Source: Campylobacterales bacterium
GTDB taxonomy: Bacteria; Campylobacterota; Campylobacteria; Campylobacterales; Sulfurovaceae
Direction: 5' to 3'
DNA length: 41,070 nucleotides
Assembly (NCBI GenBank): GCA_014763895.1
Contig: JACXUM010000021.1
Coordinates: 1-41,070, forward strand
Below, one piece after another: positions 1 through 7,459 of the stretch (position 1 is its first letter; every line of letters starts with the position of its first letter). A program made the translations under genes and the position numbers. The notes below the pieces were generated by a model, which saw only the letters and a list, made by a program, of their open reading frames with translations, ran no database searches and was not told where the DNA came from.

Positions 1-534
1 CAACACATCCAGATCCCCAAACTGCCGCATCGTGATATTGCCGTAGGCCATCTGCGCGAGGGCAGGCCCCTTGAAGGCGAGGGCTTCGATGTTGTTTGCT
101 TCGAGCAGCTTCATGATGCGGAGCAGTTCGGCGGACATGAGCATGTTGCGGCGAGAAATACTCATATAGTGAGCTTTTAGCTCGGTGAGTATATTCTCAA
201 GTGAGGAGTGAGGAGTGAGGAGTGAGGAGTGGATGTTGTCGCTTTGCGACGGTTCATTGTTTGTATTACGGTTTACGTCTGACGGATCAAGCGCAGCTGG
301 GGCTGCGAGTGAGGAAGTAGGAGTGAGGAGTGAGGAGTTACTTTCAGACAATTTTTTTAATGTCTTATAGACTAAGGGCAAGACTCCGTGCTGCGAAGCA
401 GCAGTGATTAGTGATTCGTAATTCGTGATTTGCGACAGGTAACTGCAGATGAGGTCGATATCTTTTTGCGTCGGTTTGCTCTGGCAGCAGGCGATGATGC
501 ATTGCATTTGCGATGAGAGGTCTTGTTTTTTCAT
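1..534 (-). CDS. Nucleotidyltransferase-fold family protein, C-terminus cut by window edge
   Basis: An open frame runs from an ATG at 534 to base 1 without a stop (178 codons). The second half contains LAFKGPALAQMAYGNITMRQ followed by FGDLDVL, which matches the core of the uncharacterised nucleotidyltransferase family PF14907 (K-G and the D-x-D metal-binding pair), often found near exopolysaccharide or peptide-modification genes. The N-terminal half has the usual HGVLPLVYKTL segment. Between these two conserved parts, codons about 66-111 are low complexity (SSLLTPTSS, HSSLLTPHSSL) and are encoded by heptanucleotide repeats, so the protein carries an in-frame insertion that the family does not need. 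No clear Shine-Dalgarno precedes the ATG, so the exact start is uncertain. The neighbouring EPS operon suggests, but does not prove, a role in surface polysaccharide. The substrate is unknown. Confidence 0.75.
   Translation of the reverse strand, partial: MKKQDLSSQMQCIIACCQSKPTQKDIDLICSYLSQITNYESLITAASQHGVLPLVYKTLKKLSESNSSLLTPTSSLAAPAALDPSDVNRNTNNEPSQSDNIHSSLLTPHSSLENILTELKAHYMSISRRNMLMSAELLRIMKLLEANNIEALAFKGPALAQMAYGNITMRQFGDLDVL
201..338. repeat. Heptanucleotide (GAGTGAG) repeat arrays inside a coding frame
   Basis: Two short arrays of the 7-base unit GTGAGGA occur at 201-230 (about four copies) and 307-338 (about four copies, one imperfect), separated by 76 bases of non-repeat sequence. 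Both are in the reading frame of the minus-strand gene and keep it open. Because 7 is not a multiple of 3, copy changes of one unit would shift the frame. The same unit recurs at 33480-33511, and a related one at 33348-33383. Confidence 0.85.
402..430. repeat. Second short repeat type (GTGATT/ATTCGT units)
   Basis: AGTGATTAGTGATTCG followed by TAATTCGTGATT is a run of near-identical 7-base units. It is in the coding frame of the 1-534 gene and encodes part of the SQITNYESLIT segment. It is probably a different member of the same class of dispersed short tandem repeats. Confidence 0.5.
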
Positions 535-625
535 GCGGTATTGTAACACAGCTGTTTGTATAGAAAACTTGATAGATAAAAAAATTGATTACAAATAGGT
601 AATGTACCTTTATCTGACCTGGTTT

Positions 626-660
626 TTGATATACATTATTAAGGAATATAATGTTATAAT
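626..660 (+). promoter_or_regulatory. Probable sigma-70 promoter for the beta-barrel protein gene
   Basis: Two overlapping -10 candidates, TATAAT at 647-652 and TATAAT at 655-660, lie 45-57 bases before the ATG at 704. TTGATA at 626-631 could be a -35 for the first, with a short 15-base spacer. Campylobacterota promoters often rely on the -10 alone. Confidence 0.5.
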
Positions 661-703
661 AGCCCTAAAATTAACAAGAGAAAAAGCAAGGAAAGGGTTT
701 TTC

Positions 704-1348
704 ATGAAAAAAACAGCAGTATGGGTAACGTTGTTGGGAAGTCTTGCATTCGCAGGCGGAGATTTGGGTGGTGCCGTAGAGCCGGAAGTTGCAGTGCCTA
801 TGATGGCAGAGGAAAGCACAGGCGGTTTTTACATCGGGCTTGGTGCGGGTTACCAGTTGACCTATTCGACAGATTCTGACTGGGTCGATACTGCAAATAC
901 GCAGGATAAAACGGTGAGCATCGTCGCGCTTGCGGGGTATACATTCAACCCTTACATCGCAGTGGAAGGCAGGATCAGCCAAACGGTAACCAAGGAGGAT
1001 TATGCCGATGTGTTTACCTATAGCCTTTTTGTTAAGCCCCAGTACCCTGTGACAGAGTCTTTTGATGTTTATGCGCTTCTGGGATTTGGCGGTGTAACCG
1101 TCGAAGGTGCAGACGGGGAAGCTCCTGCCCATCCCGGTGTGATCGGTGAAGAGATCATGGATGAGACCGGTTTCCAGTGGGGGATCGGAGGAAGCTATGC
1201 CTTTACTGACGCTCTTTCAGTCTTTGCGGACTATACTTCTTTGGCAAACGATGCCGATATCAGCTCCACGCTTTACGGGTATGATCCTGCAACGTACAGC
1301 AAACTGAGCAATGAGGTAGTCACTGTCGGTGTAACCTACCAATTCTAA
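704..1348 (+). CDS. Outer-membrane beta-barrel protein (OmpA/Opa-like porin family)
   Basis: This 214-residue protein has a typical signal peptide (MKKTAVWVTLLGSLAFAGG), alternating hydrophobic/polar strands such as GGFYIGLGAGYQLTY and QWGIGGSYAF, and a C-terminal aromatic beta-signal (VGVTYQF), as expected of an eight-strand outer-membrane barrel (PF13505-like). The start at 704 is chosen because it follows AAGGAAAGGG and begins the signal peptide; the frame is open upstream to 602, but that extension is hydrophobic junk with no ribosome site. It is probably monocistronic, since a hairpin follows before the EPS operon. The function beyond an envelope protein cannot be read from sequence. Confidence 0.85.
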   Translation: MKKTAVWVTLLGSLAFAGGDLGGAVEPEVAVPMMAEESTGGFYIGLGAGYQLTYSTDSDWVDTANTQDKTVSIVALAGYTFNPYIAVEGRISQTVTKEDYADVFTYSLFVKPQYPVTESFDVYALLGFGGVTVEGADGEAPAHPGVIGEEIMDETGFQWGIGGSYAFTDALSVFADYTSLANDADISSTLYGYDPATYSKLSNEVVTVGVTYQF

Positions 1349-1366
1349 CTTTGATTAAAATCCTCG

Positions 1367-1384
1367 AGAGGCCGTTGCGCCTCT
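1367..1384 (+). terminator. Hairpin after the beta-barrel gene, weak terminator candidate
   Basis: AGAGGC (1367-1372) pairs with GCCTCT (1379-1384) around a 6-base loop, 18 bases after the stop codon at 1348. There is no U-tract downstream, so it may be a weak or Rho-assisted terminator, or an mRNA stabiliser. Confidence 0.3.
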
Positions 1385-1428
1385 AGATGATCAGATATAC
1401 CGATTTTGACGATGATCCAAGGAGATAA

Positions 1429-3738
1429 ATGAATTCACACACAGTACAGAGAGAAGAGGATGAGATAGATCTCAGGGAGATCGTCAAGACATTGCTCAGA
1501 CACAAACAAAAGATCATTTTTTTTACGATACTGTTTACTTTTATAGCGGCTTGGATCGCCTATTTTAAACCCAATGTTTACTCTGCTTCCTCAACCGTCG
1601 AAGTGGGGTTGGAAAACCGATACGGCTCAAACCAGGACATCCTCTCCATGGCGATCTCGCCGGAAGCTTTCAGCCCGGATACGGAGATCGAGATCATCCA
1701 GTCGCGTTTTGTCATCGCCAACGCGCTGAAAAAAGTTGATTTTGCCCATCGCTACTATAAAGACTCGATGTTCAGAGAGATCGAACTTTATACCGATTCC
1801 CCTTTTGAAGTCGATCTGAGCGATGGATACGGACTTTCGTTCGAGCTCACCCCAATGGATGAAAACCGTTATCGTATCCAGGCAAAAGGGATCGATGAGC
1901 AAACCAAAGAAGAGTGGGAAGCAGACAAAGTCTATCAGTATGGCCAAAAGGTTGAAGAAAAATACTTTGCTTTTACCTTGAGGCTGAAAGAGGGAAGCAG
2001 GATCAATTCGGGTTCGTACCGTTTTACGGTCCTCGATCCCCTGTCGGCTGTCGGATCGGCACAGAGAAATATTTCGGTAGCGCAAACGAGCAAATTTTCA
2101 TCTATCCTGCAGATCACGGTAGAAGACAATGTCGCTTTGCGTGCCAAAGAGTTTGCCAATGCCCTGGCGGAAGGGTATATCGAGCAGAGCATCCAGCGAA
2201 AAACGCTTGAAGCGACCATGACACTCGATTTCATCGATGAACAGCTGGCCCTGATCAATGACAATCTTCAACATTCTGCGGTGAAACTGGAAAACTTCAA
2301 AAAAGAGACCAATATGGTCAATCTCAGCACCAAAGCAGAGGGTGTTGTCGCCAAGATGAGCGAGTATGACGGTAAGCTTGAAGAGGTGAGCATGGAAGAG
2401 AAGATGCTCTCTTCTCTTTATGCACAGGTGGTAAGAGGCAAAAATCTCGAAACGATCTCGGCTGCGGGGCTTAATCTGGAAAATACCGGCCTGCCTGAGC
2501 TGATCAAAGAGCTTCAGGATACGGTTATCAAACGCAAACTTCTGCTTGAAGACTACACGATGCAACACCCAGAAGTGATCAAACTCAATGGCACTCTCAT
2601 CCAGCTTAAAAAAGTGATCACGACCGCGATCATCACGCTCAACAAACGGGTGGAGACAAAAAAGAAACTGCTTCTTAAAACGATCAGCGAATATGAAGGC
2701 GTGATGCAGACGCTTCCCAAAGATGAAAGGGTTTTCAGCGAGCTTCAGAGAAAATATCTGGTCAATGAGAAGATCTACTCCTACCTGCTCGAAAAGCGTG
2801 CGGCAACGGCGATAACCAAAGCTTCTACGGTGAGCAAAAACAGGGTGCTGGATACGGCGATCGATCCGATCGCGCCGATCAAACCGAAACGCAAGATGAT
2901 GGTACTCGTGGGGTTGATTCTCGGATTGATCGTTGGGATAGCGTTTGCGTTCATCAGCGAGTTCATGGACGACCGGATCAAAGAGGAGGAGGATGTCAGA
3001 AAGGCTACGTCTATCTCTTTGGTGGGATCGATCCCGTCCATCAGTGACGGCAGTGATAAAGTCAAAGTGTTCGAGTCTCCCAAGTCTGTATTCAGCGAAG
3101 CTTTCAGGTCTTTAAGGACCAATCTGCAGTTCATGAAGATCACGGAAGGGCCGATGCTCATCACGATCACATCGACGATCGGGGGAGAGGGAAAAACGAC
3201 GGTAGGTAGCAATCTGGGCGCCATCATGAGCCTGACGGGAAAACGTACCGTTGTTCTGAATTTGGATATGAGAAAACCGATGCTGCATAAGCGCTTTGAC
3301 CTTCCGAACAATGAAGGCGTCAGTTCAGTCCTCGCCAACAAGGCAACGGTAGAGAGCGTGATCCAGGCGACAGGGTATGAGAACCTGGACATCATCTCCT
3401 CCGGCCCGATCCCGCCAAATCCGAGCGAATTGATCCAGAGCAGGAAAATGGCCGAAATGATCGATACGCTCAAAAAAACCTATGATGTGATCATCCTGGA
3501 TACGCCGCCTGTGGGATTGGTGACCGATGCGATGAGCCTCATGAAGATATCGGACGTATCCTTATATGTACTGCGTGCGGGTTATTCGAAAAAAGAGTTC
3601 CTGCATGGCATCAACCGCATGGCAGATCAGCATGAGATAAAAGGGTTGGGACTGCTGCTTAACGATATGAAAGTAGGCAAACACGGCTATGGCTATGGCT
3701 ATGGCTATGGTTACGGCTATTATGAGGAAGACAAGTGA
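1429..3738 (+). CDS. Polysaccharide co-polymerase / bacterial tyrosine kinase fusion (Wzc-like)
   Basis: This 769-residue inner-membrane protein has a Wzz domain with a first membrane helix at about residues 31-50, a long periplasmic coiled-coil region with a GNVR-type segment (EKRAATAITKASTVSKN), a second helix at about 488-510, and a cytoplasmic BY-kinase domain. The kinase shows Walker A (GGEGKTT, about 584), Walker A' (VVLNLDMRKP, about 607) and Walker B (VIILDTPPVG, about 686). The C-terminus is a tyrosine cluster of YG repeats ending YYEEDK, the autophosphorylation tail of such kinases. It should control chain length and export of an exopolysaccharide. The start follows AAGGAGATAA. It is first in an operon with the phosphatase gene, whose GTG overlaps its TGA by four bases. 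Confidence 0.93.
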   Translation: MNSHTVQREEDEIDLREIVKTLLRHKQKIIFFTILFTFIAAWIAYFKPNVYSASSTVEVGLENRYGSNQDILSMAISPEAFSPDTEIEIIQSRFVIANALKKVDFAHRYYKDSMFREIELYTDSPFEVDLSDGYGLSFELTPMDENRYRIQAKGIDEQTKEEWEADKVYQYGQKVEEKYFAFTLRLKEGSRINSGSYRFTVLDPLSAVGSAQRNISVAQTSKFSSILQITVEDNVALRAKEFANALAEGYIEQSIQRKTLEATMTLDFIDEQLALINDNLQHSAVKLENFKKETNMVNLSTKAEGVVAKMSEYDGKLEEVSMEEKMLSSLYAQVVRGKNLETISAAGLNLENTGLPELIKELQDTVIKRKLLLEDYTMQHPEVIKLNGTLIQLKKVITTAIITLNKRVETKKKLLLKTISEYEGVMQTLPKDERVFSELQRKYLVNEKIYSYLLEKRAATAITKASTVSKNRVLDTAIDPIAPIKPKRKMMVLVGLILGLIVGIAFAFISEFMDDRIKEEEDVRKATSISLVGSIPSISDGSDKVKVFESPKSVFSEAFRSLRTNLQFMKITEGPMLITITSTIGGEGKTTVGSNLGAIMSLTGKRTVVLNLDMRKPMLHKRFDLPNNEGVSSVLANKATVESVIQATGYENLDIISSGPIPPNPSELIQSRKMAEMIDTLKKTYDVIILDTPPVGLVTDAMSLMKISDVSLYVLRAGYSKKEFLHGINRMADQHEIKGLGLLLNDMKVGKHGYGYGYGYGYGYYEEDK
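3685..3720 (+). repeat. Hexanucleotide GGCTAT repeat encoding the tyrosine tail
   Basis: Six tandem 6-base units (five exact GGCTAT, one GGTTAC) encode alternating Gly-Tyr at the kinase C-terminus. The unit is a multiple of three, so copy-number changes would add or remove phosphorylatable tyrosines without a frameshift. Confidence 0.9.
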
Positions 3739-4472
3739 TCTTCTCTCTTTTTAAAAAGAGAAAAACAGAGGGCGGGATCGTCAGGCCGAAAGTCGATCTG
3801 CATTCGCATCTGATCCCGGGGATCGATGACGGGGCAAAATCGATGGAAGAGAGTCTTTTGATGCTTGAAGCGTTGGAGGCGTTGGGGTATGAAAAGGTGA
3901 TCACGACACCGCATATCATGATCGATGCATACCGCAACACAAAACAATCCATTCTCGAAGGGCTCTTGGAACTGAGAAGTGAAGCGGCCAAAAAGGATCT
4001 AAAGATCCAAATCGATGCTGCTGCGGAGTATTATCTGGATGAGGGACTGCTGCCTTTGATAGAGAAGGGTGAAGTGCTGTTGGCGGGTGGAGAATATCTG
4101 CTTTTTGAGACCTCTTATACGCATCGGTCCATGCAGTTTGAACAGATGGTCTTTGAGATCCTTTCTGCCGGGTATAAACCGTTATTGGCCCATCCGGAAC
4201 GATACCGGTATATCCAAAACCATAGAGAAGAGTACAGCAGGCTCAAAGAGCTGGGTATCTTCTTCCAACTCAATCTGAATTCTCTCTTGGGCTATTATGG
4301 TCAATCCGCCAAAAAAGCCGCAGAGTTTTTGTGCCAAGAGGGGATGGTTGACTTTTTGGGAAGTGATGCCCACAATCTCAACCAGATAAGCAGTTTAACG
4401 ATGGCATTTCAAACAGAAAGTTACGCAAAACTCTGGAGCCATAATACGATACTCAACGAAAGGCTTCGATAA
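3735..4472 (+). CDS. Tyrosine-protein phosphatase, PHP family (CpsB/YwqE type)
   Basis: This 245-residue PHP-fold metal-dependent phosphatase has the conserved metal-binding motifs DLHSHLIPGIDDGAKS near the N-terminus, TTPH, HPERY and GSDAHN. Family members dephosphorylate the tyrosine tail of the partner BY-kinase, which is encoded immediately upstream. The GTG start at 3735 overlaps the upstream TGA (GTGA), implying translational coupling and matched amounts of kinase and phosphatase. The length is normal for the family and all motifs are intact. Confidence 0.92.
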   Translation: MIFSLFKKRKTEGGIVRPKVDLHSHLIPGIDDGAKSMEESLLMLEALEALGYEKVITTPHIMIDAYRNTKQSILEGLLELRSEAAKKDLKIQIDAAAEYYLDEGLLPLIEKGEVLLAGGEYLLFETSYTHRSMQFEQMVFEILSAGYKPLLAHPERYRYIQNHREEYSRLKELGIFFQLNLNSLLGYYGQSAKKAAEFLCQEGMVDFLGSDAHNLNQISSLTMAFQTESYAKLWSHNTILNERLR

Positions 4473-4506
4473 AATGGGACTTATACCAAAAGCAGGAGGG
4501 AATGGA

Positions 4507-5268
4507 ATGAAAATCACAGGAATGGGCATAGGATGGTTCTTTGTCTTGCTGTTGGCAGGCTGCAGCAGCAAATCGGATTATCAGTTGTTTCAAACCAACA
4601 CAAAAACGGCCGGCCAACGCGTTGTTTCTGACCAAATGATCGAGTATCGTATCCTGCCCCAGGATCGTTTGAAGATCTCTTTGTATAAAAACCCCGAACA
4701 AGTCTCTGCCGCATCCTCTATGGATGAGTTGGGCCAAAACGTAAACAGGGACGGCATCCTGGTGGATGCAGCCGGATATATCGCTCTGCCGTTGATCAAT
4801 CAGGTACGCGTTGCAGGGTTGACCCAGACGCAGGCATCTGAACGTATCGCCCGCTCTTACAAAAAATATTTGAAAAACCCGACGGTCTACCTGGAAGTGA
4901 TGAACAAACGCGTTTATGTTTTAGGAGAGGTAAACAAAGCCGGCCCGGTCGCTGTAGACAAGGAAAAAATGACACTGCTTGAAGCGCTTGCTTTTGCGGG
5001 AGACATGACGGATTCTGCACAAAGAAACAGTGTTGTGATCATCACCCACAATACCGCCAATCAAATGCTGCTGCGTACAGTCGACCTGACAAACTTTGAT
5101 TCGCTGCGTTTTGCCGATCTGATGGTCAAGCCCAATGATATCGTCTATGTCCAGCCAAACAGCTGGAAGCAGTTCAAAGTCATCTCAACGGATACCACCT
5201 CTATCTTTGAAACAATCGGCAGAATCGCATCACCGTTTGTAACGATCAAATATTTGACAAAAAATTAA
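4507..5268 (+). CDS. Polysaccharide export lipoprotein (Wza-like, outer membrane)
   Basis: This 253-residue protein has a lipoprotein signal (lipobox LLAGC), a poly_export domain (IEYRILPQDRLKISLYKNPE) and an SLBB-type domain (VYVLGEVNKAGPVAVDKEKM). It should form the outer-membrane exit channel for the polysaccharide handled by the upstream co-polymerase. The start at 4507 is preferred over the in-frame ATG at 4474 because AGGAGGG ends six bases before it and the signal peptide begins there. It is shorter than E. coli Wza (about 380 residues), as is common for the single-SLBB branch. Confidence 0.9.
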   Translation: MKITGMGIGWFFVLLLAGCSSKSDYQLFQTNTKTAGQRVVSDQMIEYRILPQDRLKISLYKNPEQVSAASSMDELGQNVNRDGILVDAAGYIALPLINQVRVAGLTQTQASERIARSYKKYLKNPTVYLEVMNKRVYVLGEVNKAGPVAVDKEKMTLLEALAFAGDMTDSAQRNSVVIITHNTANQMLLRTVDLTNFDSLRFADLMVKPNDIVYVQPNSWKQFKVISTDTTSIFETIGRIASPFVTIKYLTKN

Positions 5269-5277
5269 GAGCAGACA

Positions 5278-6288
5278 ATGTTGATCGTGGAATTTTTACT
5301 TATTTTGACAGGTTCCGTTTTTTTGATATCGGCCGTTCGTAAGAACGCTGTGAGATTTGGTCTTTTAGATGTTCCCAATGAACGCAGTACACATAAAAGA
5401 AGGACTGCAAGAGGGGCTGGAATCGGCTTTTATCTGGCAGTTGCATTGATCCTGCCGATTTTTCATTTTGACCTCTTGTTGAAACATTTACCCATTTTCG
5501 TGGCCATCATGCTTGTATTTATCGTCGGCCTGCTGGACGATCATAGGGACACCTCCCCCAAAACCAAATTTGTCGTGATCATCCTAAGCACCTTGCTTTT
5601 GTCGATAGACCATCTCTATATCGATAATCTTGGTGTCTTCTTTGGTGCAAATATCCATCTGGGTTTGTGGGCTGCGATTCCTTTGACCGTGTTTGCAGTG
5701 GTGGGATTTACGAATGCGCTGAATCTGATCGATGGGCTGGACGGACTTGCGGGGACGGTGAGCCTCGTCATTTTGGGCAGTTTTCTCTACGTGGGATACC
5801 AGCATGATGATATGTTTATGATCGTGCTTTCCGGATCGTTTATCGCGGCATTGTTGGGGTTTTTGTATTTTAACTGGCATCCGGCTTCTATTTTTATGGG
5901 TGACAGCGGATCTTTGACGCTGGGATTTGTCATTGCGGTTTTGGCCATCAGATCCCTGGAGTATATACCGGCAGTCAGTATTTTGTTTATCGCTGCGCTT
6001 CCTATTCTGGATACGATCATCGTGATGGTCAGAAGAAAGATGAAAGGCCGTTCGATGTTTGAGGCAGACCGATGCCATACCCATCATATCATGCGGCATT
6101 TTTTCCATGAAGATACGCCTAGAACGGTTGTTGCATTTGGTGTGATGCAAATCATTTACTCATTGACAGCTTTGCAGATCGACAAAACGGTCGATTCTTC
6201 CATTGTCATACTGTTGTTTATCATGAATGTCGTGTTAATGTACCTCTTTTTAGCAGCCATGATCAAACGGCAGAAAAGGGACTGCTGA
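5278..6288 (+). CDS. Undecaprenyl-phosphate sugar-1-phosphate transferase (WecA/MraY superfamily)
   Basis: This 336-residue polytopic membrane enzyme of glycosyltransferase family 4 would put the first sugar phosphate (usually GlcNAc-1-P) on undecaprenyl phosphate. Signature motifs are VPNERSTHKRRTARGAG, LLDDHRD, NALNLIDGLDGLAG, FMGDSGSL and the basic cytosolic loop DRCHTHHIMRH. It begins nine bases after the Wza-like gene and is the last gene of the EPS operon. The exact donor sugar cannot be told; the HxHH-type loop favours WecA-like over MraY. Confidence 0.92.
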   Translation: MLIVEFLLILTGSVFLISAVRKNAVRFGLLDVPNERSTHKRRTARGAGIGFYLAVALILPIFHFDLLLKHLPIFVAIMLVFIVGLLDDHRDTSPKTKFVVIILSTLLLSIDHLYIDNLGVFFGANIHLGLWAAIPLTVFAVVGFTNALNLIDGLDGLAGTVSLVILGSFLYVGYQHDDMFMIVLSGSFIAALLGFLYFNWHPASIFMGDSGSLTLGFVIAVLAIRSLEYIPAVSILFIAALPILDTIIVMVRRKMKGRSMFEADRCHTHHIMRHFFHEDTPRTVVAFGVMQIIYSLTALQIDKTVDSSIVILLFIMNVVLMYLFLAAMIKRQKRDC

Positions 6289-6387
6289 ATATTCTCCCCC
6301 TCCCTCTGGACTCTCTTGCCGGAAGAAAAAACCAGTATTGGGAAATACCCTCTCGTACGAGATGAGAAAAGATTTTAGAATTTTTGA

Positions 6388-6507
6388 TTCTACGCTTCTT
6401 CTTTAATATTCGCCAATGAAGATGTGATAAAAAAGTACATTCAAAATCAAGGTAAAGATATGCAGTATACTAAACTTCATGAAGGTCAATTAAACTTGGA
6501 GTTATGA
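6388..6507 (+). pseudogene. IS200/IS605 transposase (TnpA) C-terminal remnant
   Basis: About 39 codons remain after a stop at 6385-6387: VIKKYIQNQGKD followed by YTKLHEGQLNLEL. The segment resembles the C-terminal helix of Y1 transposases and parallels the IIRNYIQNQG end of the decayed tnpA at 24501-24953. It is followed directly by a palindromic end. The rest of the gap 6289-6623 holds no recognisable gene; a perfect 12-base palindrome TCTCGTACGAGA sits at 6351-6362. Confidence 0.6.
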
Positions 6508-6541
6508 AGATACCTCGCACCCTTGGGTCGAGGAGCTTCAT
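6504..6541 (+). repeat. Palindromic IS200/IS605-type end (hairpin)
   Basis: ATGAAG (6504-6509) pairs with CTTCAT (6536-6541), CCTCG (6513-6517) with CGAGG (6529-6533), and ACCC (6519-6522) with GGGT (6525-6528), around a two-base TT gap that is too tight for a normal loop, so the innermost pair probably opens. It overlaps the stop of the tnpA remnant, as ends of this family do. It could also act as a terminator for the EPS operon. Confidence 0.6.
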
Positions 6542-6623
6542 TTAAATAAAATATAACTAAATAAACACACAAGAGTTAAATAGTTGAATATTATTTAACT
6601 TATTGCGAAACACGAGGAAAAAC

Positions 6624-7292
6624 ATGAATATCAACGAGATCATAGAAAAACTCAAAGATATACTCAGTACAGAGTATCCAGATAGAAAGATATTCGATAA
6701 AGATGTGGCTGCTGCACTGGGAATGTCAAAAGAATCACTGAGCCATCTCAAAAAGAAAAACGGCATACCTTATGAGCAGATCTCAAAATTCTGTGCATCA
6801 AGAAAGATATCCATCAACTGGGTTCTGTACGACCAGATGCCAAGATCCCTGGAAGAAGAGACAGAAAAATACACACGCATCAAACACTTCACACGAATCA
6901 ACGCAAGTGCAGGTGGAGGAGGGTTTAATGATGATGAGGAGTATGAATATCTAAGCATCGATAAAAAGCTTCTTGACTCACTCTATAAATCAAACAATGC
7001 CAACCCCGATGCCATAGCCGCACTCAATGTCATGGGCGATTCTATGGAACCTACTTTACTTGATAGGGAAGTGATATTATTTGACAAAGAAAACCTTGAT
7101 GTAAGTAAGGGTGGCATCTTCATTGTCTCTACCAATGCAGGACTCTTTGTGAAAAGAGTGGCGCTGAAAACTGACGGAGCTTTGGAGTTGATTAGTGATA
7201 ATAAGAGTTATAATAGTGAACTTATCATCACTGAAGAGATGCAAAGCATCAGACTTCTAGGTAGGGTTGTTGGTCGAGTAGGATTGGTGTAG
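6624..7292 (+). CDS. HTH-domain S24 peptidase-type repressor (CI/LexA-like)
   Basis: This 222-residue protein has an N-terminal helix-turn-helix (KDVAAALGMSKESLSHLKKK) and a C-terminal LexA/UmuD-like S24 domain. The catalytic Ser is in NVMGDSMEPTLLDREV, the Lys is in GLFVKRVALK, and an Ala-Gly autocleavage-like site lies in INASAGGGG. It probably represses genes until cleaved in response to DNA damage or a similar signal. The start at 6624 follows ACGAGGA; a TTG at 6603 is in frame but lacks a ribosome site. No phage genes surround it, so it is a solitary regulator or a relic of an element. The nearby IS remnant shows this is a tolerated insertion area. Confidence 0.85.
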   Translation: MNINEIIEKLKDILSTEYPDRKIFDKDVAAALGMSKESLSHLKKKNGIPYEQISKFCASRKISINWVLYDQMPRSLEEETEKYTRIKHFTRINASAGGGGFNDDEEYEYLSIDKKLLDSLYKSNNANPDAIAALNVMGDSMEPTLLDREVILFDKENLDVSKGGIFIVSTNAGLFVKRVALKTDGALELISDNKSYNSELIITEEMQSIRLLGRVVGRVGLV

Positions 7293-7459
7293 AAGATGCT
7301 AGTTCTAAAAGCACTTTCATCATGAATGATCTATTAAATTGAAATCGCTTTTGTTCATCAATTTCCCCCCTAAATTCCTTATTTATTGAATCATTTGGAA
7401 ATAAGAAATACTTAAATTACAGTTGCAATTTTTCGGGACATTATAATAACTATGTTAAT

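Noticed and set aside
201-338. CRISPR array
   Set aside because: Units are 7 bases with no unique spacers of constant length and no cas genes in the window.
602-703. N-terminal extension of the beta-barrel protein
   Set aside because: The signal peptide and Shine-Dalgarno place the start at 704, and the promoter -10 elements lie inside the extension.
2781-3473. 230-residue minus-strand frame inside the BY-kinase gene
   Set aside because: It is a shadow of a high-confidence gene in another frame, with no ribosome site or recognisable domain.
6351-6362. 12-base palindrome TCTCGTACGAGA as an operator
   Set aside because: A single copy far from a promoter, with no evidence of a regulator; noted only.
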